A stretch of 14,631 nt of DNA from JBFHES01 sp041584015 (GTDB lineage: Bacteria; Bacteroidota; Bacteroidia; Bacteroidales; M50B96): NCBI GenBank assembly GCA_041584015.1, contig JBFHES010000102.1, positions 1 through 14,631 of the forward strand. Reading direction: 5' to 3'. Position 1 is the stretch's first letter; the number at the start of each line of letters is the position of its first letter. Positions 1-7,232 of the stretch are shown here, one piece after another. The position numbers and the translations under genes were made by a program. The notes below the pieces were generated by a model, which did not search any database, was not told where the DNA came from, and was given only the letters and a program-made list of their open reading frames with translations.

Positions 1-39
1 TAATCCATTGAACAACTAAAGTATTGTGTTCTTATAAGC

Positions 40-696
40 CTAGCCGTTCATTTCAGGTATATCGCCCTCAACAATCAACTTACCCGCAGTCGCTTTCTTT
101 ATCTCTTCAACGCTAACACCGGGCGCTCTCTCCAGCAATTTAAAGCCTTGCTCGGTTACCTCAATTACTGCAAGGTTGGTAACTATTTTCTTAACACAAT
201 TAACACCAGTTAATGGTAAGGTGCAATCTGCTAGCAGCTTAGAGTTACCCTCACGATCGGTATGCTGCATGGCCACAATAATATTCTTAGCCGCCGCCAC
301 CAAATCCATGGCGCCGCCCATTCCTTTAATTAATTTGTTTGGAACTTTCCAGCTGGCAATATCACCACTTGATGAAACCTCAAAAGCACCAAGCACAGTT
401 AAATCTACATGCCCGCCTCTAATCATACCAAAGCTTGCAGCTGAATCAAAAAACGATGAACCATCTATTGCTGTAACAGTTTGTTTTCCCGCATTTATAA
501 GATCTGCATCAACTTCCTCTTTCGTTGGGAAAGGGCCAATACCCAGCAGACCGTTTTCTGAATGTAGCACCACATCCATTCCTTCAGGAATATAATTGGC
601 AACAAGCGTAGGAATGCCAATACCCAGATTTACGTAAAAACCATCTTCTAATTCTTGTGCAATTCTCTTTGCAATTCCATTTTTATCTAGTGACAT
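40..696 (-). CDS. scoB: 3-oxoacid CoA-transferase subunit B
   Basis: Beta subunit of a family I CoA-transferase that moves CoA, normally from succinyl-CoA, onto acetoacetate to give acetoacetyl-CoA. It is a cytoplasmic enzyme working with the subunit A encoded just upstream. The 218-residue length is normal for a stand-alone subunit B. The catalytic glutamate lies in the Ser-Glu-Asn-Gly motif (E47), followed by LLGIGPFP. The glycine-rich NLGIGIPT stretch (about 23-30) and GGAMDL near residues 127-132 are also typical. The start is an ATG 53 bases after the scoA stop, with no Shine-Dalgarno. As third gene after mvaB and scoA it would use the acetoacetate made by HMG-CoA lyase. Acetoacetate versus another 3-oxoacid (for example 3-oxoadipate) cannot be settled from sequence alone; the neighbours favour acetoacetate. 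The AtoA name is an equivalent possibility. Confidence 0.93.
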   Translation of the reverse strand: MSLDKNGIAKRIAQELEDGFYVNLGIGIPTLVANYIPEGMDVVLHSENGLLGIGPFPTKEEVDADLINAGKQTVTAIDGSSFFDSAASFGMIRGGHVDLTVLGAFEVSSSGDIASWKVPNKLIKGMGGAMDLVAAAKNIIVAMQHTDREGNSKLLADCTLPLTGVNCVKKIVTNLAVIEVTEQGFKLLERAPGVSVEEIKKATAGKLIVEGDIPEMNG

Positions 697-749
697 ATGA
701 TTTCATTTTTAAGCATATAAATTATCTAACAACTCTCAAAAACATCCGT

Positions 750-1442
750 TTAGTCACTGGTAGTGACAAATTCAATTTGTTTGGTGTAGTCTGTACCCTG
801 GAAAATCCGCTGAACGAATATGCCTGGTGTGTGCACCTGATTAGGATCTAGCTCACCTGCAGGAACCAACTCTTCTACTTCTGCTATTGTTATAATTCCG
901 GCAGCCGCCATCATATTGTTGAAATTATTAGCTGTATGGCGGTAAATTAAATTTCCAGCCGTATCTCCTTTCCACGCCTTAACAATCGCGAAATCAGCAC
1001 GCATGCCCAATTCAAGAATATGCTGTTTGCCATTAAATTCACGCACTTCCTTTTCGCCTTGTACTTCTGTTCCGTATCCGGCTGGTACAAAGAATGCAGG
1101 TATACCTGCTCCACCCGCCCTAATCCGTTCAGCTAAGGTTCCCTGCGGAATGAGCTCAACTTCTAATTCGCCACTTAATAATTGACGTTCAAATTCTTTG
1201 TTCTCGCCAACATACGATGAAGTCATTTTGCGAATCTGTTGTTTACGCAATAACTTACCCAAGCCAACATTATCAATACCTGCATTATTTGAAATACACC
1301 ACAAACCTGATATGGTGGTTTCTGCCAAGGCATCTATTGAGTTCTCAGGAATGCCACACAATCCAAAGCCCCCAAGCATTATCGACATTCCATCCTCAAT
1401 GCCTTTGATAGCTTCCTGTGCATTTTTAACTACTTTTCGCAT
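750..1442 (-). CDS. scoA: 3-oxoacid CoA-transferase subunit A
   Basis: Alpha subunit of the same succinyl-CoA:3-oxoacid (acetoacetate) CoA-transferase as scoB. The N-terminal part carries the subunit A signature GGFGLCGIPE (about residues 24-33), followed by the CISNNAG segment. A PAGYGTEVQGEKEVREFNG block and GMRADFAIVKAWKGDTAGNL further on match the family. The 230-residue length is typical. The ATG start lies 25 bases after the mvaB stop and no Shine-Dalgarno is visible, as for most genes here. Order mvaB-scoA-scoB on one strand with short gaps indicates one operon that finishes leucine breakdown: HMG-CoA lyase releases acetoacetate, and this enzyme re-activates it for thiolysis. No thiolase gene is in the window. 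Confidence 0.93.
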   Translation of the reverse strand: MRKVVKNAQEAIKGIEDGMSIMLGGFGLCGIPENSIDALAETTISGLWCISNNAGIDNVGLGKLLRKQQIRKMTSSYVGENKEFERQLLSGELEVELIPQGTLAERIRAGGAGIPAFFVPAGYGTEVQGEKEVREFNGKQHILELGMRADFAIVKAWKGDTAGNLIYRHTANNFNNMMAAAGIITIAEVEELVPAGELDPNQVHTPGIFVQRIFQGTDYTKQIEFVTTSD

Positions 1443-1467
1443 GCTATTTTATTTAGTGATTGTACTA

Positions 1468-2340
1468 TTAATTTTTATCAGCCAAAACCTTCATGGCAAT
1501 TTGATATGCTTCATCAAGCTCTTGACGGTTAAGCTGAAGACCAACTTGTTTTTCATCAAAATAATCCACCAGGTTTTTCATGTGTAAATTCTCCACCATT
1601 GCGGAACCTGACATTGGGCAGCCACCCATTCCTGAGAGAACACCATCGAAATTCTTGCAACCTGCCTGATACGCAATATCAACTTTATCGTACCATTCAT
1701 CGGCTTTAGCATGTAAGTGAAATCCAAAATTAATATCGGGAAATTCATTAACCAGCAAACCGAACACCTGCCTAACAGATTCCGCACTTGCAACACCAAC
1801 TGTATCTGCCAGATTAATTTCACTTGCTCCATTTCGCTTTAGATTATATACCCAATCTGCAACAAGTTCCGGACTCCATGGATCATTATATAGATTCCCA
1901 AAAGCCATGGACAAGTAGACCATTAACTCCTTACCTGTTTTATCGCAGAGCTCAAGGAGCTCATGTGTAAGTCCGAAAGCTTCATTCACATTCGTGTTAA
2001 TGTTCAGTTTTAAAAAGGTATCGGATATGGAGAATGGAAATCCTAAATAACTTACCTCATCGAACTGTGAAGCCTCTTTTGCGCCGCGCATATTTCCAAT
2101 AATCGCCAAAAGCTTTGTCGCGGTGGTGTCCATGTTTAAATGCGCAAGAACCTTTGCTGTATCGCTCAATTGTGGAATGGCCTTGGGCGATACAAAACTT
2201 CCAAAGTCAAGAATATCGAAACCAACCTTTAATAAACTATTGATGTAAATAATTTTATCATCTGTGGGAACGAAGGTTTTCATTCCTTGCATCGCGTCTC
2301 TGGGACACTCCGTTAATCTGATTTTATTTGTAGCTGCCAT
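1468..2340 (-). CDS. mvaB: Hydroxymethylglutaryl-CoA lyase
   Basis: Cytoplasmic DRE-TIM barrel lyase cleaving 3-hydroxy-3-methylglutaryl-CoA into acetoacetate and acetyl-CoA, the last carbon-splitting step of leucine degradation. With the ATG at 2340 the protein has 290 residues and the N-terminus lines up with the family: the PRD catalytic pair (R14, D15) sits right after the first strand. The metal-binding HLH pair is H208/H210, and the loop cysteine of GMGGCP is C241, 33 residues later, the same spacing as in the human enzyme. The ADT motif of the barrel is present. The frame stays open upstream to an ATG at 2370 and a TTG at 2388, but both only add an unconserved tail. Several signatures deviate: CPRDAMQ instead of GPRDGLQ, LDFGSFVSP instead of an IEVxSFVSP-type strand, and ENLHMK where GNxxTE is usual. 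It leads the mvaB-scoA-scoB operon. Confidence 0.9.
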   Translation of the reverse strand: MAATNKIRLTECPRDAMQGMKTFVPTDDKIIYINSLLKVGFDILDFGSFVSPKAIPQLSDTAKVLAHLNMDTTATKLLAIIGNMRGAKEASQFDEVSYLGFPFSISDTFLKLNINTNVNEAFGLTHELLELCDKTGKELMVYLSMAFGNLYNDPWSPELVADWVYNLKRNGASEINLADTVGVASAESVRQVFGLLVNEFPDINFGFHLHAKADEWYDKVDIAYQAGCKNFDGVLSGMGGCPMSGSAMVENLHMKNLVDYFDEKQVGLQLNRQELDEAYQIAMKVLADKN

Positions 2341-2380
2341 TATGTGATATCTGTTCACAAAATACTTCATTTTTTTTAAT

Positions 2381-2402
2381 GATTGCAATTAGATTGCTAA
2401 TT
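2381..2402. repeat. Direct GATTGC repeat with inverted AATTA/TAATT
   Basis: GATTGC occurs at 2381-2386 and again at 2392-2397, an 11-base period. The second copy is flanked by a perfect inverted pair AATTA (2387-2391) and TAATT (2398-2402). The site is 40-60 bases upstream of the mvaB start, so it would lie in the mvaB leader or a proximal promoter. It could be a protein-binding site, but in DNA this AT-rich chance occurrence is possible. Confidence 0.3.
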
Positions 2403-2598
2403 TTCTGAAAGTAAACAATTATATAGATATTTACTATTCTATCTTATTGAAAGTGATGTAGTCAAAGTAAAAGCAATTAAATAGTTGAAGGCTGCAAATT
2501 CTAGCGGACTTAAAAACAAAACTGATTTGACATAGCTAATTCGTTAAAAAATGTGTTTAATAATAATTACACTTCAATAATCAGCGTAATTTTAAAAC

Positions 2599-2615
2599 GC
2601 GCTAAATTTGCGCTA
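2599..2615. repeat. GCGCTA direct repeat straddling the -7 box
   Basis: GCGCTA is found at 2599-2604 and 2610-2615, exactly 11 bases apart, in an otherwise AT-rich gap. The two copies overlap both ends of the plus-strand -7 candidate TAAATTTG. The segment can also be read as an imperfect palindrome with GCGC arms around AAATTT. A repressor bound here would block the mccB promoter; that role is inference. Confidence 0.4.
2603..2610 (+). promoter_or_regulatory. Candidate -7 box for the mccB operon
   Basis: TAAATTTG is an exact match to the Bacteroidota -7 consensus TAnnTTTG on the plus strand. A transcript would begin near 2617 and leave a leader of about 100 bases before the mccB start at 2717. 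I do not find a TTG at the usual 19-23 base distance upstream, so only half of the promoter is supported. Confidence 0.45.
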
Positions 2616-2649
2616 GTATGATTTTGTAAAAACTCTGCAACATTCTTTG

Positions 2650-2683
2650 CAAACGTATGTTTTTACATATATTTACATATCAA
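2650..2683 (-). promoter_or_regulatory. Candidate promoter for mvaB-scoA-scoB
   Basis: Read on the minus strand, TACGTTTG (2657 to 2650) matches TAnnTTTG exactly, and a TTG lies at 2683 to 2681 with a 23-base spacer, at the long end of the accepted range. Transcription would start near 2643, giving a leader of about 300 bases before the mvaB ATG at 2340. It faces the plus-strand candidate at 2603-2610, so both transcripts would overlap by some 25 bases if both are real. Confidence 0.35.
2662..2680. repeat. Tandem TTTACATAT repeat
   Basis: TTTACATAT occurs at 2662-2670 and 2672-2680, a 10-base period. The first copy also forms an inverted pair TATGT (2656-2660) / ACATA (2665-2669) around TTTT. 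The repeats lie inside the spacer of the minus-strand promoter candidate, where a bound regulator could act. Function is not shown. Confidence 0.35.
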
Positions 2684-2716
2684 TAAAATTAGATATAACT
2701 TAAAAACTATACGACT

Positions 2717-4324
2717 TTGTTTAAGATAGAATCTAAAATCAGTATCAAAACAGAGAGTTACCTGGCTCATAAAAAAGCCTATCAGGAACTTATAGCAGAT
2801 TATTATGAGAAGCTTAATAGCGTAAAGAGTGGATCTTCACCAGGAGCCATTGCAAAGCATAAGTCAAGGGGAAAGCTGCTTGCACGTGAGCGCATCGATC
2901 TGCTGGTTGATGCCAATACTCCATTTATGGAATTATCTACAATGGCAGCCTATGGGACCTATGAGAATCAATTTCCGTCCGCTGGTATTATTACGGGTAT
3001 TGGTGTTATTCATGGCCAGGAAACCATAATTATTGCGAATGATGCTACCGTTAAAGGAGGTACTTACGTTAAAGAAACCATTAAAAAGCATTTACGTGCA
3101 CAAGAGATTGCCATGCAAAACCACCTGCCATGTGTTTATATGGTAGACTCTGGTGGTGTTTTTCTTCCTGAGCAGGCAAATGTATTTCCTGATAAAAATG
3201 ATTTTGGACGTTTTTTTTATAACCAGGCTCAATTATCGGCGAAGGGTATTCCTCAGATTTCAATCGTAATGGGTTCGTGCACTGCAGGTGGTGCTTATGT
3301 ACCTGCCATGAGCGACGAAACCATTATTGTTCGTAATCAAGGAACCATCTTCATTGGTGGTCCACCCTTGGTTAAGGCCGCAACTGGCGAAGAGGTTTCC
3401 GCAGAAGAATTAGGTGGCGCTGACGTACACACAAGTATTTCTGGTGTTGCAGATCATGCAGCTGAAAATGATCAGCATGCCATTCAAATATGCAGAAATA
3501 TTTTTGAGTCACTTGAAAAAAAAGAGAAGCAAAGCCTGGATGTTAAAACACCTGAAGAACCATTTTACGATCCACAGGAGTTATATGGCATTGCACCAAT
3601 GGATTTAAAGAAACCCGTTGATGCGCGTGAGATAATTGCACGAATAGTTGATGGCAGCAAGTTTCACGAATTTAAATCGAATTACGCTCCCACCTTGGTT
3701 ACCGGCTTTGCAAACATCATGGGTTATCCGGTTGGAATATTAGCCAACAACGGTGTGTTCTTTTCAGAAACCTCACTAAAAGGTGCTCACTTTATTGAAC
3801 TCTGCTCATTTAGAAAAATACCAATTATTTTCCTTCAAAACATTACTGGTTTTATTGTTGGCAAAGAATACGAACATAAAGGAATTGCGCGCGATGGAGC
3901 CAAACTGGTGCATGCTGTTGCAAATGCAAATGTTCCAAAATTTACAGTAGTATTTGGCGGATCGTTCGGAGCAGGTAATTATGCAATGGCAGGAAGAGCT
4001 TATGAACCAAATCAGTTGTTCATGTGGCCTAATGCAAAAATATCCGTGATGGGTGGCGAACAGGCTGCTAATGTGCTTATCACCGTAAAGGAAGATCAAT
4101 TGCGAGCCAAAGGTCTTACGCTCGATCCAAAAGAGCGTGAGCAGATGATGCAAACTATTCTAGACAAATATGAAACCGAAGGATCGGCTTATTACAGTAC
4201 TTCAAGAATCTGGGATGACGGAATTATTGACCCCGTTGATACGCGAAAGGTATTGGCTATGGGGATTGCCGCATCATTAAACAAAAAATATGACGACCCA
4301 AAGTTTGGCATTTTTAGAATGTAA
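2717..4324 (+). CDS. mccB: Methylcrotonoyl-CoA carboxylase, carboxyltransferase (beta) subunit
   Basis: Carboxyltransferase subunit of the biotin enzyme that turns 3-methylcrotonyl-CoA into 3-methylglutaconyl-CoA. It transfers CO2 from carboxybiotin on the alpha subunit (mccA, two genes downstream). The 535 residues fit the MCC beta family. The N-terminal half has the HKSRGKLLARER entry, ANDATVKGGTY, and the acyl-CoA loop GSCTAGGAYVPAMSDE (186-201). The C-terminal half has the second oxyanion loop FGGSFGAGNYAM (413-424). The wording of these motifs is MCC-like rather than propionyl- or acetyl-CoA carboxylase-like; geranyl-CoA carboxylase is a remote alternative. The first in-frame ATG is residue 71, inside the conserved core, and a stop lies at 2696-2698, so a non-ATG start is forced. 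TTG at 2717 gives a full-length N-terminus. First gene of the plus-strand operon. Confidence 0.93.
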   Translation: MFKIESKISIKTESYLAHKKAYQELIADYYEKLNSVKSGSSPGAIAKHKSRGKLLARERIDLLVDANTPFMELSTMAAYGTYENQFPSAGIITGIGVIHGQETIIIANDATVKGGTYVKETIKKHLRAQEIAMQNHLPCVYMVDSGGVFLPEQANVFPDKNDFGRFFYNQAQLSAKGIPQISIVMGSCTAGGAYVPAMSDETIIVRNQGTIFIGGPPLVKAATGEEVSAEELGGADVHTSISGVADHAAENDQHAIQICRNIFESLEKKEKQSLDVKTPEEPFYDPQELYGIAPMDLKKPVDAREIIARIVDGSKFHEFKSNYAPTLVTGFANIMGYPVGILANNGVFFSETSLKGAHFIELCSFRKIPIIFLQNITGFIVGKEYEHKGIARDGAKLVHAVANANVPKFTVVFGGSFGAGNYAMAGRAYEPNQLFMWPNAKISVMGGEQAANVLITVKEDQLRAKGLTLDPKEREQMMQTILDKYETEGSAYYSTSRIWDDGIIDPVDTRKVLAMGIAASLNKKYDDPKFGIFRM

Positions 4325-4354
4325 AACCCGAGTAAAATTTAATGACAGCATAAA

Positions 4355-5146
4355 ATGACGAAAAAATACAACACCATACAACTTGAGCAAAATAACGATA
4401 TAGTTACCATCTGGTTGAACCGACCAGACATACACAATGCCTTTAATGAAACCATGATAGCTGAATTGCTGGATGCTTATGAGCAGATTGGCAGCGATGA
4501 ATCATGCCTCGCAATAGTACTGCGTGGAAAAGGAAAATCTTTTTGTGCTGGTGCTGATTTAAACTGGATGCGTAACGTTGCCTCATATTCATATGAGCAA
4601 AACTATGCAGAGAGCCTGAATCTATCAAAATGCTTTTATGCCATTTACACCTGCCCAAAACCAACCATTGCAATTGTTCATGGCGCAGCCATTGGAGGAG
4701 CTAATGGATTGCTAGCAGCATGCGATTTTGCTTATGCGGCCGACACTACAACCTTTTCGTTAAGTGAAGTCAAGATAGGAATAATACCGGCTTGCATTTC
4801 ACCATATGTTGCTAAACGCGTTGGCGAATACCCAGCTAAAGAATTAATGCTAACCGGTAAACGCTTTAAAGGCGAAGAAGCACAACACCATAAATTGGTT
4901 AACAAGTCGATGCCATTGGAAGCGATTGATGCCTTTGTGGAAGAAATGATCGGACATCTAAGAACAAGTGGTCCCAAAGCCATGAGCCAATGTAAAAGCT
5001 TGCTATTCGATATTCATAATAAATGGAATATGGATGAAGCATTAGTAAAAACAGCAGAAATGATAGCAGAGATTAGAGCCTCAGAAGAAGGACAAGAAGG
5101 GATGGCTGCTTTTCTTGAGAAGCGAAAGCCCAACTGGGTGAAATAG
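4355..5146 (+). CDS. liuC: Methylglutaconyl-CoA hydratase (enoyl-CoA hydratase family)
   Basis: Crotonase-fold enzyme expected to hydrate 3-methylglutaconyl-CoA to HMG-CoA, linking MCC to HMG-CoA lyase. Visible motifs are the CoA/oxyanion strand CAGADLNWM (64-72), GAAIGGANGL (110-119) and SEVKIGIIPACISPY (137-151). Only one of the two crotonase catalytic acids is kept: E138 matches the second one, while the position of the first is G118. The GADLNWM wording and single acid agree with LiuC-type hydratases rather than general fatty-acid enoyl-CoA hydratases. Length 263 is normal. The ATG lies 30 bases after the mccB stop, and a four-codon frame (4342-4353) ends one base before it. Its place between mccB and mccA strongly supports the leucine role; the exact substrate is inferred from context. 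Confidence 0.87.
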   Translation: MTKKYNTIQLEQNNDIVTIWLNRPDIHNAFNETMIAELLDAYEQIGSDESCLAIVLRGKGKSFCAGADLNWMRNVASYSYEQNYAESLNLSKCFYAIYTCPKPTIAIVHGAAIGGANGLLAACDFAYAADTTTFSLSEVKIGIIPACISPYVAKRVGEYPAKELMLTGKRFKGEEAQHHKLVNKSMPLEAIDAFVEEMIGHLRTSGPKAMSQCKSLLFDIHNKWNMDEALVKTAEMIAEIRASEEGQEGMAAFLEKRKPNWVK

Positions 5147-5183
5147 TGAGCAATCGAATTAAGTCTACAAACACTTTTGCTCA
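5147..5183 (+). promoter_or_regulatory. Intercistronic stem-loop between liuC and mccA
   Basis: TGAGCAA (5147-5153), beginning right after the liuC stop, is perfectly complementary to TTGCTCA (5177-5183). Inside it AAGT (5161-5164) pairs with ACTT (5173-5176) around an eight-base loop, giving 11 base pairs with a seven-base bulge on the 5' side. No T-run follows, so it is not an intrinsic terminator. It could tune mRNA stability or the ratio of the genes before and after it. Confidence 0.45.
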
Positions 5184-5205
5184 TTAACAAAACAAGAACT
5201 ACGAG

Positions 5206-7206
5206 ATGAAACTATTTGAAAAAATATTAATAGCTAACCGAGGCGAGATTGCGGTACGCATAATAAAATCAGCAAGAAGTCTGGGTATTAAAACGGTGGC
5301 CATTTTCTCTCCAGCAGATGAGAATGCTTTACATGTAAAGATGGCCGACGAGGCCTTTGCACTGCCTGACAATGATTTGGCTCACTCCTATCTCAATATT
5401 GATCTAATAATTAACATTGCAAGAAAATCAAATGTTCAGGCCATCCATCCGGGCTATGGTTTCTTATCTGAGAATCCAAGTTTTGTGGCAAGCTGCGAAC
5501 AAGCGGGAATAATATTTATTGGCCCAAAATCAGATGTTATTCAATTAATGGGTAACAAAATTGAAGCACGTCTTTTTGCGGATAAAATTGGAGTTCCAAT
5601 CACCAAGGGTGTAACGGGTTCACCAACCGACTTAATTACCAAATCGGCTAACATTGAATTCCCTGTACTTTTAAAGGCAGCTGCAGGTGGTGGTGGCAAG
5701 GGCATGCGCATTATTCATAAACGTGATGAATTAGCTGGTGCAATTGAATCTACCTCACGTGAAGCACTTTCCTATTTTGGTGATGCATCTGTTTATTTAG
5801 AGCAATTCATTGAAAATCCGCGCCACATTGAGGTACAGGTGTTGGGCGATAATCATGGAAATGTAATTCACCTCTACGAACGTGAATGCTCCATTCAGCG
5901 ACGGTACCAGAAAATTATCGAGGAATCGCCGGCGTCCGTTCTTACCGATGAATTGAGAAATAAAATTGCGCAATCGGCAGTGGATATAAGCAAAGCTGTA
6001 AATTACAACAATGCTGGCACAATCGAATTTTTAGTCGATTCGCAAGGAAGACATTACTTTCTCGAAATGAATACGCGGGTGCAGGTAGAACATCCGGTCA
6101 CCGAAATGGTAACCCAAACAGATATTGTAAAAGAACAAATTCTAATCGCAGCAGGTAATCCGCTGCGCTATGCACAGCAAGATATCTCACAGACAGGTCA
6201 TGCCATTGAGTGTCGTATTTATGCCGAAGATCCTGAAAATGATTTTATGCCATCACCCGGACAGATGACCAGCTATATTGAACCTAACGGACAAAATATT
6301 AGGATCGATACAGGAATTGAGCATCCCACAATGATTGAAAGCATTTATGATCCAATGATCAGCAAATTAATTGTTAAGGGCAGTAATCGGGAATTGGCCA
6401 GAAAACAAATGGTAAATGCACTTAAGCACTACAACATACATGGGATAAAGACCAATATTGCCTATCTTATCAATGTGCTTGAGCATAAAAGTTTTGCAGC
6501 AAACAAGATCTCTACTAAATTTTGTGATAACAGCATTAAGGAAATCACCTCAAAAATGCTTATTGATAAAGAAGCGGTTTCAAAACCAACTGTTCTCATT
6601 TCATTTTTGCTTTATAGCCTTAATAAGAAGAAACAAAACAACCCTGCAAATGTATGGGAGAGCATTGGGTTTTGGCGTGAAATTATGAATATTACCATTC
6701 AGCTCGATGGTGATATTTATGAACTTGGGTTAAAAAATCTAAGTGAATATTCCTATGAAATTAACATAGATGGTCAACTATATTTTGCAAAGCTTAAATC
6801 TATTTCCGACCAGCGTATTGAAGTAATTATTGATGATTTTCACTACATGGCCTTTGTGTCGTGCAATAAAAAAGGTGACACATGGTTAAGTTTCGATGGG
6901 TTTACTTTTCAACTAAATCGTAAGGATTTACTGCCAGAGGAGTTTGACTTAAATGCTATTGAGGGTTCAAGTGGCGAGAAAAGCGGAATTATTAAATCGC
7001 AGATGCCGGGCAAAACAGTGCTGGTAAATGTAAAGCCTGGTGATGAGGTACACGAAGGTGATGTCGTTTTAATTGTTGAGAGTATGAAAATGGAGAATAA
7101 TCTGTTGGCAGCTATTGATGGAATTGTTGAAGAAGTGAACACAGAAGTGGGCGAAATGGTTGATAGTACGAAAACACTTGTGAAAATTGGCGAGCCAAAG
7201 AAATAG
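5206..7206 (+). CDS. mccA: Methylcrotonoyl-CoA carboxylase, biotin-carrying (alpha) subunit
   Basis: Biotin carboxylase plus biotin carrier subunit of MCC: it carboxylates its own biotin with ATP and bicarbonate and hands the carboxyl group to MccB. Order of domains: biotin carboxylase about 1-450, with the ATP-grasp glycine loop GGGGKGMRI near 163-171, ERECSIQRR, and EMNTRVQVEH at 287-296, whose R291 and E295 match catalytic residues of E. coli AccC. A poorly conserved linker of about 450-590 probably contains the BT mediator domain. The biotinyl domain fills the C-terminal 70 residues, with ESMKMEN and target lysine K628. The 666 residues match MCC or PCC alpha chains. The neighbouring MCC-type beta gene decides for MCC. 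ATG start, 59 bases after liuC, preceded by a possible stem-loop. Confidence 0.93.
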   Translation: MKLFEKILIANRGEIAVRIIKSARSLGIKTVAIFSPADENALHVKMADEAFALPDNDLAHSYLNIDLIINIARKSNVQAIHPGYGFLSENPSFVASCEQAGIIFIGPKSDVIQLMGNKIEARLFADKIGVPITKGVTGSPTDLITKSANIEFPVLLKAAAGGGGKGMRIIHKRDELAGAIESTSREALSYFGDASVYLEQFIENPRHIEVQVLGDNHGNVIHLYERECSIQRRYQKIIEESPASVLTDELRNKIAQSAVDISKAVNYNNAGTIEFLVDSQGRHYFLEMNTRVQVEHPVTEMVTQTDIVKEQILIAAGNPLRYAQQDISQTGHAIECRIYAEDPENDFMPSPGQMTSYIEPNGQNIRIDTGIEHPTMIESIYDPMISKLIVKGSNRELARKQMVNALKHYNIHGIKTNIAYLINVLEHKSFAANKISTKFCDNSIKEITSKMLIDKEAVSKPTVLISFLLYSLNKKKQNNPANVWESIGFWREIMNITIQLDGDIYELGLKNLSEYSYEINIDGQLYFAKLKSISDQRIEVIIDDFHYMAFVSCNKKGDTWLSFDGFTFQLNRKDLLPEEFDLNAIEGSSGEKSGIIKSQMPGKTVLVNVKPGDEVHEGDVVLIVESMKMENNLLAAIDGIVEEVNTEVGEMVDSTKTLVKIGEPKK

Positions 7207-7232
7207 AATAGTTCAAGATAAAATAATGAATC

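Larger units (their letters stand above)
2341..2716. promoter_or_regulatory. Divergent intergenic region between mvaB and mccB
   Basis: About 376 very AT-rich bases separate the two oppositely directed leucine-degradation arms, and I see no gene or tRNA in them. The stretch must drive both operons. It contains a plus-strand -7 box (2603-2610), a minus-strand -7 box with a possible -33 TTG (2650-2683), and short direct repeats with about one helical turn spacing at 2381-2397, 2599-2615 and 2662-2680. A nine-codon reading frame lies at 2657-2686. No LiuR-type or TetR-type regulator gene is encoded nearby, so any regulator would be encoded elsewhere. Confidence 0.75.

Noticed and set aside
10..31. 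GAACA/TGTTC inverted repeat after scoB as a terminator
   Set aside because: Only five base pairs with a 12-base loop and no T-run on the minus strand; too weak to call.
176..595. 139-codon open frame on the plus strand inside scoB
   Set aside because: It is antisense to a clearly conserved gene, its translation has no recognisable domain, and it is explained by the codon use of scoB.
2527..2532. TTGACA resembling a sigma-70 -35 box
   Set aside because: No matching -10 box at 17 bases and this phylum uses a different promoter pattern; a TAnnTTTG at the right distance is also absent.
3806..4153. 115-codon open frame on the minus strand inside mccB
   Set aside because: Antisense shadow of a conserved carboxyltransferase core; Cys/His-rich low-sense composition and no motif.
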